Below, in pieces: positions 35,290 through 48,117 of a DNA stretch of 64,000 bases. Made by a program: the position numbers and the translations under genes. This DNA comes from Prescottella agglutinans (GTDB lineage Bacteria; Actinomycetota; Actinomycetes; Mycobacteriales; Mycobacteriaceae). Within the stretch, counting starts at the first letter, position 1. Each line of letters begins with the position of its first letter. The notes beneath the pieces are model-generated. The model had not been told where the DNA came from. It saw only the letters and a program-made list of their open reading frames with translations, and did no database searches. The DNA is taken from contig NZ_RKLP01000004.1 in the NCBI RefSeq assembly GCF_004011865.1, forward strand, positions 62,001-126,000. Direction: 5' to 3'.

Positions 35290-36768
35290 GTGAACCGAGA
35301 TCTCCTGCTGTCCGTCTGCGGCCCGCTGCGCGAGGCGCTCACCCGCGCCCGGTACGACATCGACTCGATCGTCGATCTTCTCGGCGCCGACGCGCACGCC
35401 GCGCTCGGACGGCACGAACCCGTTCCCGCTCGCCGCGCGACCGAGAACGGCGGAGACCTCGGTTGGCTGATCCGCCTGTTCCTGCTGGGCGACGAGTGCC
35501 CGGCGACCGACGTCGCGACCGCGCTGAAGCCCCTGCCCCTCGACGACGCCGTCGCCGCGGGCCTGCTGTCGCGCAGCGGCGACACGGTGCGCGCCGAACT
35601 CGATCTGCGCCCGCTCGACCTGGGCGCCGGCAACCGCTGGGTGGTGTCGGACCTCGACGGCTCGATGCGCCCGCGCCCCACGGCCGACGATCACGTCATC
35701 GGGGTCGGGCAGGCGTCGCTGTCGCTGCTGCGGGGCACCCCCACCCGCCCGGTCGGCACCGTCCTCGACGTCGGCACCGGCTGCGGCATCCAGGCGATCC
35801 GCGCCGCCGACTACGCGGGCACGGTCACCGTGACGGACATCAACCCGCGCGCGCTCACGCTGACCGCGGCCACCGCGGCGCTCAACGGACTCGACTTCGA
35901 GATCTGCGAGGGTTCGTGGTTCGAACCGGTCGAGGGCCGCCGGTTCGACCAGGTGGTGGCGAATCCGCCGTTCGTCGTCGGCGAGGCCCGTGTCACGCAC
36001 ACCTACCGCGATTCCGGCCTGGACCTGGACGGGGCGAGCGAGCTGATGATCTCGCGGTCCGCCGACTACCTGAATCCCGGCGGGACGGCGGCGCTGCTCG
36101 CGTCGTGGCTGCATGTCGACGGCGAGGACTGGCGTCACCGGGTCGCGTCGTGGCTGCCGGCGCACGGCATCGACGCGTGGATCGTCCAGCGCGACGTCGC
36201 CGATCCCGCCCTGTACGTCGGGACGTGGCTGCGCGACGGCGGGGCCGATCCGCGCGATCCGGCCGTCGAGGCGCGTGCGCACGCCTGGCTCGATCATCTC
36301 GAGGAGGCCGACGTCGAGGGCGTCGGGTTCGGGTTCGTCTACCTGCGCCGGACCGACGCGCCGTCGGACATCCTGTGCGAGGACCTGCGCCACGGCTTCG
36401 ACGACCCGCTCGGCGACGAGGCCCTCGCGTACTTCGAGCGCCTGGCGTGGCTGCGTGAGCACGACGTGCTGTCGGCGCGGTTCGCGGTGCAGCCCGAGAC
36501 GGCGCTCGAGCGGGTGTACCTGCCGGGCGAGGACGGCTGGCGTCAGGTCGTGGCGCGGGTGCACCGCGGCAACGGCCCGCAGTGGCAGCACGAGGTCGAC
36601 GACCTCGCCGCGGCACTGCTCGCGGGAATGCGCGAGGAGGGACTGCCGTTGGAAGAACTCGTCACGCTCCTCGCGTTCGCGCACGACGAGGACGAAGAGG
36701 CGCTCGCGGCCACAGCGGTGCCGCTGGTCCATTCACTGGTGCGGCACGGTTTGATCGCACCGGTGTGA
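35290..36768 (+). CDS. Class I SAM-dependent methyltransferase (HemK/RsmC-like, large actinobacterial form)
   Basis: 492 residues from GTG 35290. An N-terminal helical domain (~1-140) precedes the Rossmann core: motif I V-L-D-V-G-T-G-C-G-I-Q near 157, acidic post-II T-D-I-N-P-R-A near 181 and the catalytic N-P-P-F motif (V-V-A-N-P-P-F-V-V-G) near 220, which marks N-methylation of an amide or amino group. A long C-terminal region (~310-492) has F-G-F-V-Y-L-R-R. The N-P-P-F motif fits protein glutamine or rRNA base targets; which is unknown. Homologues occur beside sigB in related genera. Confidence 0.87.
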   Translation: MNRDLLLSVCGPLREALTRARYDIDSIVDLLGADAHAALGRHEPVPARRATENGGDLGWLIRLFLLGDECPATDVATALKPLPLDDAVAAGLLSRSGDTVRAELDLRPLDLGAGNRWVVSDLDGSMRPRPTADDHVIGVGQASLSLLRGTPTRPVGTVLDVGTGCGIQAIRAADYAGTVTVTDINPRALTLTAATAALNGLDFEICEGSWFEPVEGRRFDQVVANPPFVVGEARVTHTYRDSGLDLDGASELMISRSADYLNPGGTAALLASWLHVDGEDWRHRVASWLPAHGIDAWIVQRDVADPALYVGTWLRDGGADPRDPAVEARAHAWLDHLEEADVEGVGFGFVYLRRTDAPSDILCEDLRHGFDDPLGDEALAYFERLAWLREHDVLSARFAVQPETALERVYLPGEDGWRQVVARVHRGNGPQWQHEVDDLAAALLAGMREEGLPLEELVTLLAFAHDEDEEALAATAVPLVHSLVRHGLIAPV

Positions 36769-36784
36769 GACGCGTTCCCGTCTC
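36767..36784 (+). terminator. Short hairpin at the methyltransferase stop
   Basis: GAGACG-cgttcc-CGTCTC begins inside the stop codon, with no T-run. Weak. Two copies of CTTCTCAGG (36789, 36800), 11 bases apart, follow. Confidence 0.3.
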
Positions 36785-36857
36785 GTAGCTTCTCAGGAAC
36801 TTCTCAGGGGAGCCGACGGGAATCCGCAGGTCACGGACCATCGGGTCGAATTCTCTC

Positions 36858-36885
36858 GGGAACTTTCCCGGGCTGTCGGAGCGTT
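36858..36885 (+). promoter_or_regulatory. SigE/SigH-type ECF promoter of sigB
   Basis: GGGAAC (36858-36863), 18 bases, CGTT (36882-36885) fits the GGAAC-N16-18-CGTT consensus of SigE/SigH promoters, which drive sigB in mycobacteria. It lies 35 bases before the sigB ATG. Confidence 0.75.
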
Positions 36886-36920
36886 GAGGCATATGAGACA
36901 CCCCGACGAGGAGGCCCGTC

Positions 36921-37889
36921 ATGACAAGCCCCAGCACCACTCGCCCCCGCACCACCGACTCCGATCTGGACGGCCAGAGCCCGGCTGCGGATCTCGTTCG
37001 CGTCTACCTGAACGGGATCGGCCGCACAGCCCTGTTGACCGCCGCAGACGAGGTGGATCTGGCGCGGCGGATCGAGGCTGGGCTGTACGCGGCTCACGTG
37101 CTGGAGACCAAGAAGCGTCTCTCGGCCGTGAAGAAGCGCGATCTGGCGACGATCGTCCGGGACGGCGAGGCCGCCCGGCGCCATCTCCTCGAGGCCAACC
37201 TGCGCCTCGTGGTGTCGCTCGCCAAGCGCTACACGGGCCGCGGGATGCCGCTGCTGGATCTCATCCAGGAGGGCAACCTCGGACTGATCCGCGCGATGGA
37301 GAAGTTCGACTACGCGAAGGGCTTCAAGTTCTCGACCTACGCGACGTGGTGGATCCGCCAGGCCATCACCCGCGGCATGGCGGACCAGAGCCGCACGATC
37401 CGCCTGCCCGTCCATCTCGTCGAGCAGGTCAACAAGCTGGCCCGGATCAAGCGGGAGCTGCACCAGCAGCTCGGCCGCGAGGCCACCGACGAGGAGCTGT
37501 CGCAGGAGTCGGGCATCCCGGCGCACAAGATCGCCGATCTGCTGGACCACAGCCGCGACCCGGTGAGCCTGGACATGCCGGTGGGCAACGACGAGGAGGC
37601 CCCGCTCGGCGACTTCATCGAGGACTCCGAGGCGACGTCGGCGGAGAGCGCGGTCATCGCGGGTCTGCTGCACAGCGACGTCCGCAGCGTGCTCGCGACG
37701 CTCGACGAGCGCGAGCAGCAGGTGATCCGCCTGCGCTACGGGCTCGACGACGGCCAGCCGCGCACCCTCGACCAGATCGGCAAGCTGTTCGGTCTCTCCC
37801 GTGAGCGCGTGCGCCAGATCGAGCGCGAGGTCATGGGCAAGCTCCGTCAGGGCGAGCGCGCAGATCGCCTGCGCGCCTACGCCAGCTGA
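36921..37889 (+). CDS. sigB: Principal-like stress sigma factor SigB
   Basis: 322 residues from ATG 36921, preceded by GAGGAGG. It shares region 1.2-4.2 with SigA but lacks the long N-terminus: V-R-V-Y-L-N-G-I-G near 26, [12 protein letters not shown] near 95, [14 protein letters not shown] near 137 and [10 protein letters not shown] near 301. SigB is the group 2 sigma factor for stress and stationary phase. The SigE/SigH-like promoter upstream makes it a second-tier stress factor. A GC hairpin with TTTT follows. Confidence 0.96.
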   Translation: MTSPSTTRPRTTDSDLDGQSPAADLVRVYLNGIGRTALLTAADEVDLARRIEAGLYAAHVLETKKRLSAVKKRDLATIVRDGEAARRHLLEANLRLVVSLAKRYTGRGMPLLDLIQEGNLGLIRAMEKFDYAKGFKFSTYATWWIRQAITRGMADQSRTIRLPVHLVEQVNKLARIKRELHQQLGREATDEELSQESGIPAHKIADLLDHSRDPVSLDMPVGNDEEAPLGDFIEDSEATSAESAVIAGLLHSDVRSVLATLDEREQQVIRLRYGLDDGQPRTLDQIGKLFGLSRERVRQIEREVMGKLRQGERADRLRAYAS

Positions 37890-37907
37890 CCGACACCCCC
37901 CCCAGCC

Positions 37908-37962
37908 GCCCGGCCGGGCGCGGGTCCCCTCCCCCTCGGGATCCGCCTCCGGCCGGGCTTTT
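37908..37962 (+). terminator. sigB terminator
   Basis: GCCCGGCCGG (37908-37917) pairs with CCGGCCGGGC (37949-37958), followed by TTTT (37959-37962). The loop is 31 bases. It lies 19 bases after sigB and before the convergent acetyltransferase 3' end. Confidence 0.65.
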
Positions 37963-38002
37963 CACGGTCCCGGGTCCGGGCGATCGAATCAGGGGGTGGT
38001 GC

Positions 38003-40682
<2,680 letters not shown>

Positions 40683-40690
<8 letters not shown>

Positions 40691-41957
40691 GGGGGTCCTC
40701 CGGATCGAGTCCGAGCAGTGGGAACGTGGCACGACGGGTCGCGATGATCGCCGCGTCGATCCGGGTCAGCGCCCGATCCATCGACGCCACCCCGGTCTCC
40801 GGCGTGCCACCCGGCCCGTCCCACCGCAGGTACGACGTGTCGCCGCCCTCCCCCATGGTCGTCGGGAGGTCGACGCTCGGGGCGATCGTGTGCGCCTTCT
40901 CACGCCAGGATTCGGGTGTCGAGGTGGCGGGGTCGATCTCGCGATCGAGCGCCGTCGCGATCAGGTGCGTCCACGAGCGCGGCACCACCCGCACCAGCCC
41001 GTACCCTCCGCCGCCGACGGCGAGCCAGCGGCCTTCCGCGTAGCGGTCCGCAAGGTCCCGCATCGCCAGGTACGCCGCCCGCTGCCCGTCGACGGTGAGC
41101 GCGAGGTCCGCCAGCGGGTCCTCGCGATGGTTGTCCGCACCGCACTGGCTGACGACGATCTGCGGCCGGAACGACGCGATCGCGGCGGGCACCACCGCGT
41201 GGAATCCCCTCAGCCACAATGCATCGGAGGTGCCCGGGAGCACCGGAAGGTTGATCGCGGTGCCCTCGGCCGCGCCCGAACCAACCTCGCTCGACCATCC
41301 GGTGTTCGGCCAGAGCGTCGCCGGATGCTGATGGATCGAAACCGTCAGTACCCGCGGGTCACCGATGAACGCGTGTTGCACGCCGTCGCCGTGGTGGGCG
41401 TCGATGTCGATATAGGCGATGCGGTCGAATCCGTTGTCGAGCAACCAGGAGATCGCGATCGCGGCGTCGTTGTAGACGCAGAATCCCGACGCCCAGTCCG
41501 CCATGGCGTGGTGCATCCCGCCGCCGATGCTGACGGCGCGTCGCGCCCGACCGGACGCGATCTCCTTGGCGGCGGCGAGCGTGCCGCCGGCGAGGATCGC
41601 GCTGGCCTCGTGCATGCGCGGGAACACCGGGTTGTCGTCGGTGCCCAGCCCGTGCCGGGTCTCGATCTCGGGAGGTAGGCCGCCGTCCGGTTCGGAGCCG
41701 GCCCGTTTCACCGCGTCGATGTAGGCCGGGGTGTGGATACGGAGCAACTCGGCGTCGGGCGCCGAGTCGGGCCGGATCAGCTCGGCCCCCTCGACGAGCC
41801 CGAGCCCACGCGCGAGGTCCATCGTCAGCTCGAGCCGCGTCGGGTTCATCGGGTGTTGCGGACTCCACCGGTAACTGAGGTAGTCCGGGCTCCACACCAC
41901 CACGCGGTTTGTACCGGAAGCTCGGATGCCCGGGGCGGGACCTGTCGGCGCGGTCAT
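40683..41957 (-). CDS. acuC: Zn-dependent lysine deacetylase AcuC
   Basis: 424 residues from ATG 41957. It is a class I HDAC-like acetoin-utilisation protein: L-R-I-H-T-P-A-Y-I near 70, the tandem His G-G-M-H-H-A at ~148, the metal-binding D-I-D-A-H-H-G-D-G-V-Q at ~182-192 (Asp and His ligands), G-A-D near 279 and the active-site Tyr in G-G-G-G-Y near 317. In Bacillus AcuC removes acetyl from acetyl-CoA synthetase. Its 3' end overlaps the PatA-type gene, giving a reversible-acetylation operon. It diverges from ideR. Confidence 0.93.
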
Positions 41958-42078
41958 GGACTCAAGTTACTTCCCGCGGCACCCACCGCGCGAGGCGCCG
42001 TCGTGGGGCGCCGATCACGCTCCCGATGACCGGAACGCGCGGAAGGCCCGACCGGAACCTGGAATGCGGTTTGCCCGG

Positions 42079-42084
42079 TAGAAT
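42079..42084 (+). promoter_or_regulatory. ideR -10 element (TAGAAT)
   Basis: TAGAAT lies 25 bases before the ideR GTG. A TTGCCC just upstream is too close to serve as a -35; GGAATG at ~42061 is nearer to usual spacing. No iron-box palindrome is seen nearby. Confidence 0.45.
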
Positions 42085-42108
42085 CGCTCCAGACGAAGGG
42101 GTGTGAGA

Positions 42109-42795
42109 GTGAAGGATCTGGTCGACACCACGGAGATGTATCTCCGGACGATCTACGACTTGGAAGAAGAGGGCGTTGTCCCGCTCCGCGCACGAATCGC
42201 CGAACGGCTGGATCAGAGCGGGCCGACGGTGAGCCAGACGGTTGCTCGCATGGAACGTGACGGGCTGCTGCAGGTGGCCGGCGATCGCCATCTGGAGCTC
42301 ACAGAGAAGGGCCGCAGCCTCGCGGTCTCGGTGATGCGCAAGCATCGCCTCGCCGAGCGGTTGCTCGTCGACATCATCGGGCTCGACTGGGACCAGGTGC
42401 ACGCCGAGGCGTGCCGCTGGGAGCACGTGATGAGCGAGGACGTCGAGCGACGCCTCGTCGAGGTGCTCAACAATCCCACGACGTCCCCGTACGGAAACCC
42501 CATCCCGGGTCTCGCCGAGCTGGGCCTCGATCGGCCCTCCGCCAACGCGGAATCGCTGATCCGGCTCACCGACGTTCCCGCGGGCAAGCCGACGGCCGTC
42601 GTCGTTCGCCGACTCGCCGAGCACGTGCAGTCGGACCCCGAGCTGATCGGCCAGCTTCGCGAGGCAGGCGTGGTCCCCGACGCTCGGGTTACAGTCGAGA
42701 CCCGGCCCGGATCGGTGACGATCACCGTATCCGGCCACGACGAATTCGAACTTCCCGAGGAAATGGCCCACGCCGTCCAGGTGAAGCAGGTCTGA
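42109..42795 (+). CDS. ideR: Iron-dependent repressor IdeR (DtxR family)
   Basis: 228 residues from GTG 42109, giving [11 protein letters not shown] like the M. tuberculosis M-N-E-L-V-D start; upstream GTGs at 42101/42103 are less likely. The HTH lies at ~27-50 ([15 protein letters not shown]). Metal site residues are present: Met in T-E-M-Y, C-R-W-E-H-V-M (primary site), and M-R-K-H-R-L-A-E-R and V-H-A-E (ancillary site). The C-terminal SH3-like domain is present (~150-228). With Fe2+ it represses siderophore genes and controls iron storage. galE follows after 40 bases, as in corynebacteria (dtxR-galE). Confidence 0.96.
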   Translation: MKDLVDTTEMYLRTIYDLEEEGVVPLRARIAERLDQSGPTVSQTVARMERDGLLQVAGDRHLELTEKGRSLAVSVMRKHRLAERLLVDIIGLDWDQVHAEACRWEHVMSEDVERRLVEVLNNPTTSPYGNPIPGLAELGLDRPSANAESLIRLTDVPAGKPTAVVVRRLAEHVQSDPELIGQLREAGVVPDARVTVETRPGSVTITVSGHDEFELPEEMAHAVQVKQV

Positions 42796-42835
42796 CGCCT
42801 CGCTCCGCCGGATCCGGCGGGTGAGGAGACAAGCG

Positions 42836-43831
42836 GTGAGACTTCTGGTTACCGGCGGCGCCGGCTACGTGGGCAGCGTGTGCAGCACTGTCCTGCTCGA
42901 GCGCGGCCACGAGGTCGTCGTCGTCGACGACCTGTCGACCGGTAACGCCGATGCGGTGCCCACGGGTGCCGAGTTCATCGAGGGTGACATCGCGGCCGTC
43001 GCCGGATCCGTACTCGGGTCCGGCGACGGCGCACCGCGTTTCGACGGTGTGCTGCACTTCGCGGCGCAATCGCTCGTCGGCGAGTCGGTGGAGAAGCCGG
43101 AGCAGTACTGGCAGGGCAACGTGGTCACCACGCTGGCACTGCTCGAGGCCATGCGGCTGTCCGGTACACCGCGCCTGGTGTTCTCGTCGACGGCCGCGAC
43201 CTACGGTGAGCCCGAGCGGACTCCGATCACCGAGGACGATCCGACCCGGCCCACCAACCCGTACGGCGCCACCAAGCTGGCGATCGACCACGCGATCACG
43301 TCCTACGCCAACGCGCACTCGCTGGCGGCAACGAGCCTGCGCTACTTCAACGTCGCGGGCGCGTACAAGGGCGCCGGTGAGAACCGTGTCGTGGAAACCC
43401 ATCTCATCCCCCTCGTGCTCCAGGTCGCGCTGGGCCAGCGCGAGAAGATCTCGGTGTTCGGTACCGACTGGCCGACCAAGGACGGCACCGCGGTCCGGGA
43501 CTACATCCACGTGCTCGATCTCGCCGAGGCCCATCTGCTCGCGCTGGAGTCGTCCGAGCCGGGCCGCCACAAGATCTACAACCTGGGCAGTGGCGCCGGA
43601 TTCACTGTCCGTGAGGTCATTTCGGCGTGCGAGCGGGTGACGGGGCTACCGATCGCCGCCGAGGACGCGCCCCGGCGCGCGGGCGATCCCGCCGTCCTCA
43701 TCGCGTCCAGCGAGCGTGCGATCGCCGAGATGGGTTGGCGCCCCGCGCACACCGATCTCGACGAGATCGTCGCCGACGCCTGGACGTACCTGCAGGCGCT
43801 GGGCGACCGCTCACACGCCGCCAAGCGGTAG
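42836..43831 (+). CDS. galE: UDP-glucose 4-epimerase
   Basis: 331 residues from GTG 42836, with GAGGAG upstream. NAD-binding [10 protein letters not shown] (residues ~5-14), S-S-T-A-A-T-Y-G (~116-123; catalytic Ser/Thr), the Y-x3-K pair in P-Y-G-A-T-K-L (~143-149) and the C-terminal [12 protein letters not shown] show an extended-SDR epimerase making UDP-galactose for arabinogalactan and other envelope glycans. It is in a likely operon with ideR. The 3' end overlaps the convergent DUF4192 gene by 21 bases. Confidence 0.93.
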   Translation: MRLLVTGGAGYVGSVCSTVLLERGHEVVVVDDLSTGNADAVPTGAEFIEGDIAAVAGSVLGSGDGAPRFDGVLHFAAQSLVGESVEKPEQYWQGNVVTTLALLEAMRLSGTPRLVFSSTAATYGEPERTPITEDDPTRPTNPYGATKLAIDHAITSYANAHSLAATSLRYFNVAGAYKGAGENRVVETHLIPLVLQVALGQREKISVFGTDWPTKDGTAVRDYIHVLDLAEAHLLALESSEPGRHKIYNLGSGAGFTVREVISACERVTGLPIAAEDAPRRAGDPAVLIASSERAIAEMGWRPAHTDLDEIVADAWTYLQALGDRSHAAKR

Positions 43832-44974
43832 CGGCCCGAGCCGAGGTAGCTGCACCCCGAGGTCCTGCGCGATCCGATAGCCGACCGCCGCGAGGTCTCG
43901 GAGTGCGGCGGGCCGCACCCCCGCCTGAAGTGCATCGTCGAGCAGGCCCGCCAGCCGGTGACACGGATCGGCGACGAGCGCGGCGCACAGCGCGACGCCG
44001 GCCATGGGTCCGTCGCCGCGCAGGTACGCGCTGTACCCGAACAGTGCGAGCGGCTCGGCGCGTTCGGGGTCGGGCAGCGTCCGGGCCAGGTGCACCCACA
44101 TCTGCTCCGCCGCGGCCGCCTGCGCCCCCGCCGACAGCGCGAGGAGCGAGTCCCGGACGGTGAGGGTCTCGAGTGCGAGGGCGAGTTCGGCACACTCCTC
44201 CGCGGCGATCTCGTCGCCCGAGTCGTGCTGCGCGATCCGGGTGAGCACGTATTCGAGACCCTCGCGGTCGGACCGGTGCGGGTCGGCGGCCGTGCCGGTG
44301 AGCGCGGAGCCGCACGTGCGGTCTTCGCGCGCGGTGTCGATCAGGTCGGCGATCCGCTCCTGCACCTCCTGCGAGACGGGATCGAGCACCGTCTCGAGTT
44401 CCTCCCGGGAGCCGCGGATCGCCCGCCCTTCGAGGACCTGGGCCGCCGCGACCGCGGATGCCGTGGGGTCCGGAAGGACCCCACGATTCGGGCCGGTGAG
44501 GTCCTGCCACGGCGCCCCGGCCTCGATCCGCGAGCACACGTGCACCGCGGACAGATCGATTCCACTGTGGTGCAACAATTCCCGAAACGCCTCGGCGACG
44601 GCCACGTGTCCGACGAGATCCGCGGCGCGGGCGCGGGACGGGATCCGGTCGTCGACGATGACGACCAGCATCCGATCGGCCCCCTCCCGCACAGCGACCG
44701 CGGCGAACTGCTCGAGGACCAGCTCCATCACCGCGCCGGCCCGGCCGGGCTCGTCGAGGACCAGGTCGTGCCGCATCACGGCCCCGACACTCGTCCCGCT
44801 CAGGCAGATCGCCACGAGGGAACGCCGGGGGTGGAACCCGAGCAACGCCGGCACTGCACTGATCAGTGAGCCCGGGTCGGATATGCGCACCGCGCAGCCG
44901 GTGCCGAATCCCGGGCCGGCCCGGTGCGGGTCCGAGGGAGTGTGCGAATCGTGCGAGAAGGCTGATGTCGTCAT
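43811..44974 (-). CDS. DUF4192 protein (Rv2712c-like)
   Basis: 387 residues from ATG 44974. The N-terminal block [26 protein letters not shown] (~30-55) is the DUF4192 signature, and a second conserved block is [10 protein letters not shown] near 105. The rest is alpha-helical and alanine-rich, with no transmembrane segment. Present in the same place in mycobacteria; function unknown. In mycobacteria sthA follows here; this window has a lipoprotein and protease gene instead. Confidence 0.87.
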   Translation of the reverse strand: MTTSAFSHDSHTPSDPHRAGPGFGTGCAVRISDPGSLISAVPALLGFHPRRSLVAICLSGTSVGAVMRHDLVLDEPGRAGAVMELVLEQFAAVAVREGADRMLVVIVDDRIPSRARAADLVGHVAVAEAFRELLHHSGIDLSAVHVCSRIEAGAPWQDLTGPNRGVLPDPTASAVAAAQVLEGRAIRGSREELETVLDPVSQEVQERIADLIDTAREDRTCGSALTGTAADPHRSDREGLEYVLTRIAQHDSGDEIAAEECAELALALETLTVRDSLLALSAGAQAAAAEQMWVHLARTLPDPERAEPLALFGYSAYLRGDGPMAGVALCAALVADPCHRLAGLLDDALQAGVRPAALRDLAAVGYRIAQDLGVQLPRLGPLPLGGV

Positions 44975-45126
44975 GCGTCGACCCTCCCGCGCGCGCCGGC
45001 CGCCGATCCCCGCCCGACCTGGGATTTCCGCGGACCTGTGGATGGCACCGACGACTGTGCACAACCCGGGCGGGCGCCCCCTTCCGGCAGGGGCCGGTGT
45101 CGGAGCCGCCTGCTAGGTTCGCCGCC

Positions 45127-45822
45127 TCATTCCGTCCGCACCTTCTCGACCGCCGACGCGAAGAGGGTGCCGAGGAGTTCGGGGTCCGTGATGTCCCCGA
45201 ACGACATCGCCGTGGCCTGCACCCGCACCCCGTCGATCTGGGCGATGAGCGTCACCATCGACTGCGTGACGGCCTGCTCCGCCTGGCCCGACATCACCGT
45301 TCGCTGCAGTGCGAGCGTCTCGTCGACGTCGAGTCGTGGCGGCGGGGTGAGGGTGGTTCGCACGACGGCTTCGACACCGTTCCGGGTGGCCGTCACCTCG
45401 GGGCAGTCGACGATCTGCGCCCCGAACTCCGACAGCGGGGTGTCCACGCGGATCAGTTCGATCGTGATCGTCGATCGGTTCTCGTTGTCGGTCCCCACCA
45501 CCATCGCGGTGCCGTCCGGTCCGTAGTCCTGGGTGGGCGGCTTGCATCCCGCGGGGTCGACCCTCGCGCCCGGCGCGATCCCGGTCAGATCGGGTGCGGC
45601 CTGCGACACCGCCTGCGGGGGAAGGACCACCGCCGGATACCGCGGGGGAAACACGGACGGCTCGAGAAGCATCTCCCCGAGAGTCCGTGGGCCGGAGGGC
45701 CGGCCGTCGACCGCGTGGGCGGCGCCGTCGATCTCCGAGGAACATCCGACGGCGAACGTACCAGCGCCGAGCAGCATCGAACCGAACACCAGGCTGGGTG
45801 CGACGCGCGCCCGCAGCGACAT
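45127..45822 (-). CDS. Putative lipoprotein, sensor-like/DUF5642 domain
   Basis: 231 residues from ATG 45822, with GGAGG upstream. A signal sequence with an imperfect lipobox (F-A-V-G-C-S, cleavage before C27) precedes a low-complexity linker and an extracellular domain with Cys pairs (A-G-C-K-P near 87, V-D-C-P near 134). The fold, R-T-L-G-E-M-L-L-E-P then V-I-G/L-I-R-V-D, resembles the extracellular sensor domain of mycobacterial PknH/LppH-like proteins (DUF5642). Role unknown. It is not part of the Rv2712c-Rv2714 backbone. Confidence 0.72.
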   Translation of the reverse strand: MSLRARVAPSLVFGSMLLGAGTFAVGCSSEIDGAAHAVDGRPSGPRTLGEMLLEPSVFPPRYPAVVLPPQAVSQAAPDLTGIAPGARVDPAGCKPPTQDYGPDGTAMVVGTDNENRSTITIELIRVDTPLSEFGAQIVDCPEVTATRNGVEAVVRTTLTPPPRLDVDETLALQRTVMSGQAEQAVTQSMVTLIAQIDGVRVQATAMSFGDITDPELLGTLFASAVEKVRTE

Positions 45823-45997
45823 AGCCGGACCTCCTGCCGTTCGATCGTTCCGATCCACCGGACAGCGTGACACACCCGACCCGGGATACGTCCGGAACCG
45901 GCACAGGGAAGTGTGCCGGCACGGCATGTTTCCTTCGCCCACACGCGTTGTCGCGGCGCCGATCCCGAACCGCCGCGCACCGCGCCGGGACTACCGC

Positions 45998-46816
45998 CTA
46001 CTCGTGGGACGCGACCGTGTCGTCGCCGGCGGTGCGGGACGGTTCGATACCGCGCCGCTTGACGAGCAGGACGACGGCGAGCACCGGGTAGGCCAGGATC
46101 GGCGCGAGGGCGCCCGCGTAGAACGTTTGGTCCAGCAGGATGGAGGTGCTGCTGAGCAGCGCGAAGTCGAACAGGCCGTGGAGGACGGAGTTGACGGCGT
46201 TGCTGCCGGCGACTCTGCGGGTGAGGTAGAAGAAGTAGCCGGCGAGGCTGACGATGATCGCCTGCGGGATGGCGGACGCTCCCCCGTGCCCGAACACGTT
46301 CGACAGATGGACCACCCCGAAGACCAGGCTGGACCACAGAGCGACCTGGCCTTCGCGGAGGCCGTGCTGACGCAGCAGCGTCACGCTGATGCCGCGGAAC
46401 ATGCCCTCCTCGCCCCAGCCGACGAACTGGGTGGCGACGAGCAGTGCGACGACGAACAGCCAACCCTTGTCCGCGAGCGCGCCGTAGTCGATGCCCACCA
46501 GGATCGCGACGAGGAGGACCGCGGGCACCACCCACACCCAGCGGTTGACCGGCCGGTCGTCCCTGATCACGGGACGCCACCAGCCCAGAGCCGCGACGAC
46601 GCCATACGTGAAGACGAGGGCCAGCCCGAGCGGGATCACCATGGTGAAGACCACCCCCCGGGTGGTCAGGATGTCGCTCTCGTCGGCCCAGCCCGAGACG
46701 AGGCGGCCGCCGAACTGGATGATCGCCAGATACACGACGACCACCACGGCGAAGGCGAGATACGACAACCGGCGGCCGGTCGTGCAGGGCGAGTCCCCGG
46801 GTGTCTGCGTGTTCAT
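45998..46816 (-). CDS. CPBP-family intramembrane glutamic protease
   Basis: 272 residues with about eight membrane helices. The three CPBP/Abi motifs are present: W-G-E-E-G-M-F-R-G (~residues 134-142, E-E-x3-R), F-G-V-V-H-L-S-N (~165-172) and L-H-G-L-F-D-F (~212-218), the metal- or glutamate-type active site of Rce1-like proteases. Such enzymes act in bacteriocin immunity or envelope peptide processing; the substrate is unknown. Not in the M. tuberculosis block, so lineage-specific insertion with the lipoprotein gene. Confidence 0.87.
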   Translation of the reverse strand: MNTQTPGDSPCTTGRRLSYLAFAVVVVVYLAIIQFGGRLVSGWADESDILTTRGVVFTMVIPLGLALVFTYGVVAALGWWRPVIRDDRPVNRWVWVVPAVLLVAILVGIDYGALADKGWLFVVALLVATQFVGWGEEGMFRGISVTLLRQHGLREGQVALWSSLVFGVVHLSNVFGHGGASAIPQAIIVSLAGYFFYLTRRVAGSNAVNSVLHGLFDFALLSSTSILLDQTFYAGALAPILAYPVLAVVLLVKRRGIEPSRTAGDDTVASHE

Positions 46817-47028
46817 TGCGCGAGCCTAGAACCGGGCGGGGCGATTTCGCGCGACGAACACATCGGGAGCTCTCGGGAATCGACGGGCGCCACCGGGTGT
46901 TGGAGTTCCCAGGACGTCGTTCAATGATCTTGGTCGGCGCCCTATGGACGTGTCCGCTCCTCCCATTTCGGTCCCCGGGAGGTGGTGAGGGACACTGGAA
47001 GCAGACGTTCGAAGGAAAAGGAGCCGTC

Positions 47029-47976
47029 ATGGACGAGCAGTCGAAGATGTACGAGCTGGAGTTCCCGGCACCGCATCTGTCCTCCGCCGACGGCCTGGGC
47101 CCGGTTCTGGTTCACGGCCTCGAGGGATTCTCCGACGCCGGGCACGCCGTGAAGCTGGCCACCAAGCACCTGCGCGAGAGCCTCGAGACCGAGCTCGTCG
47201 CCTCGTTCGCCGTCGACGAACTGATCGACTACCGGTCGCGTCGACCCACGATGACCTTCAAGGCGGACCACTTCTCCGACTTCGAGGCCCCGGAGCTCAA
47301 CCTGTACGCCGTTCGCGACACCGCCGGGACCCCGTTCCTGCTCCTCGCCGGCATGGAACCGGATCTGCGCTGGGAGCGGTTCACCACCGCGGTGCGGCTG
47401 CTCGCCGAGCAGTTGGGGGTGCGCCGGACCGTCGGGATCAACGCCATTCCGATGGCGATTCCCCACACCCGCCCGCTGAGCGTGACCGCGCACTCCACCA
47501 ACAAGGAATTGATCAAGGACCACCACCGCTGGTCGGGTGAGCTCCAGGTTCCGGGGAGCGCGTCGTCGCTCCTGGAACTGCGGATGAGCCAGCACGGCCA
47601 CGAGTCGGTGGGATTCTCCGTGCACGTCCCGCACTACCTGGCGCAGACCGACTATCCCGCTGCCGCGGAGACGCTGCTCGAGAACGTCATGGAGATCGCC
47701 GATCTCGAGCTGCCGCTGGCCGCGCTCGGCGAGGCGTCCGCGCGCGTGCGCGAGCAGATCGACGAGCACATCGCGGCGAACGAGGAGGTTCAGGCCGTGG
47801 TCAGCGCGCTCGAGAACCAGTACGACTCGTACGTCGCCGCGCAGGAACAGCAGGCGACGCTGCTCGCCACCGACGACGATCTGCCGAGCGGCGAGGAACT
47901 GGGCGCGGAGTTCGAGCGGTTCCTGGCCGAGCAGGCACAGCTCGACGAGGACCGCGGGGACGAAAAGGACGAATGA
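47029..47976 (+). CDS. PAC2-family protein (Rv2714-like)
   Basis: 315 residues from ATG 47029, with AAAGGAG. PAC2 features: L-V-H-G-L-E-G-F-S-D-A-G-H-A (~28-41), L-L-L-A-G-M-E-P-D-L-R-W (~99-110), G-I-N-A-I-P-M-A-I-P-H-T-R near 141. The fold is that of the PAC2/ATP-grasp-related proteasome-assembly chaperone; mycobacterial Rv2714 has been crystallised without an assigned function. The C-terminus is a long charged coiled coil (Q-E-Q-Q-A-T-L). No membrane segment. Confidence 0.9.
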   Translation: MDEQSKMYELEFPAPHLSSADGLGPVLVHGLEGFSDAGHAVKLATKHLRESLETELVASFAVDELIDYRSRRPTMTFKADHFSDFEAPELNLYAVRDTAGTPFLLLAGMEPDLRWERFTTAVRLLAEQLGVRRTVGINAIPMAIPHTRPLSVTAHSTNKELIKDHHRWSGELQVPGSASSLLELRMSQHGHESVGFSVHVPHYLAQTDYPAAAETLLENVMEIADLELPLAALGEASARVREQIDEHIAANEEVQAVVSALENQYDSYVAAQEQQATLLATDDDLPSGEELGAEFERFLAEQAQLDEDRGDEKDE

Positions 47977-48063
47977 GTTCGTCGATCGACCGGTCATTTG
48001 GTCGCCTGTCCAGGTATGGTCGACGGCGAAACCCATCCGTTATCCGACGTCATGCACACGACA

Positions 48064-48097
48064 AGTAGGACACCTACTCTCGGTACACGGATATACT
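48064..48097 (+). promoter_or_regulatory. Palindrome and -10 element ahead of the hydrolase
   Basis: AGTAGG-ACA-CCTACT (48064-48078) is a perfect 15-bp dyad. It covers the -35 position of a TATACT -10 (48092-48097), 59 bases before ATG 48156. This placement suits a repressor site. The regulator is unknown. Confidence 0.5.
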
Positions 48098-48117
48098 CGG
48101 ACGATCGATATCTGAGC

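Noticed and set aside
41958-42108. IdeR iron box in the acuC-ideR region
   Set aside because: No TTAGGTTAGGCTAACCTAA-like dyad could be found.
43698-45062. Minus-strand 454-codon frame overlapping galE and DUF4192
   Set aside because: Arginine-rich shadow in another frame of the DUF4192 gene; that gene has the conserved family motif.
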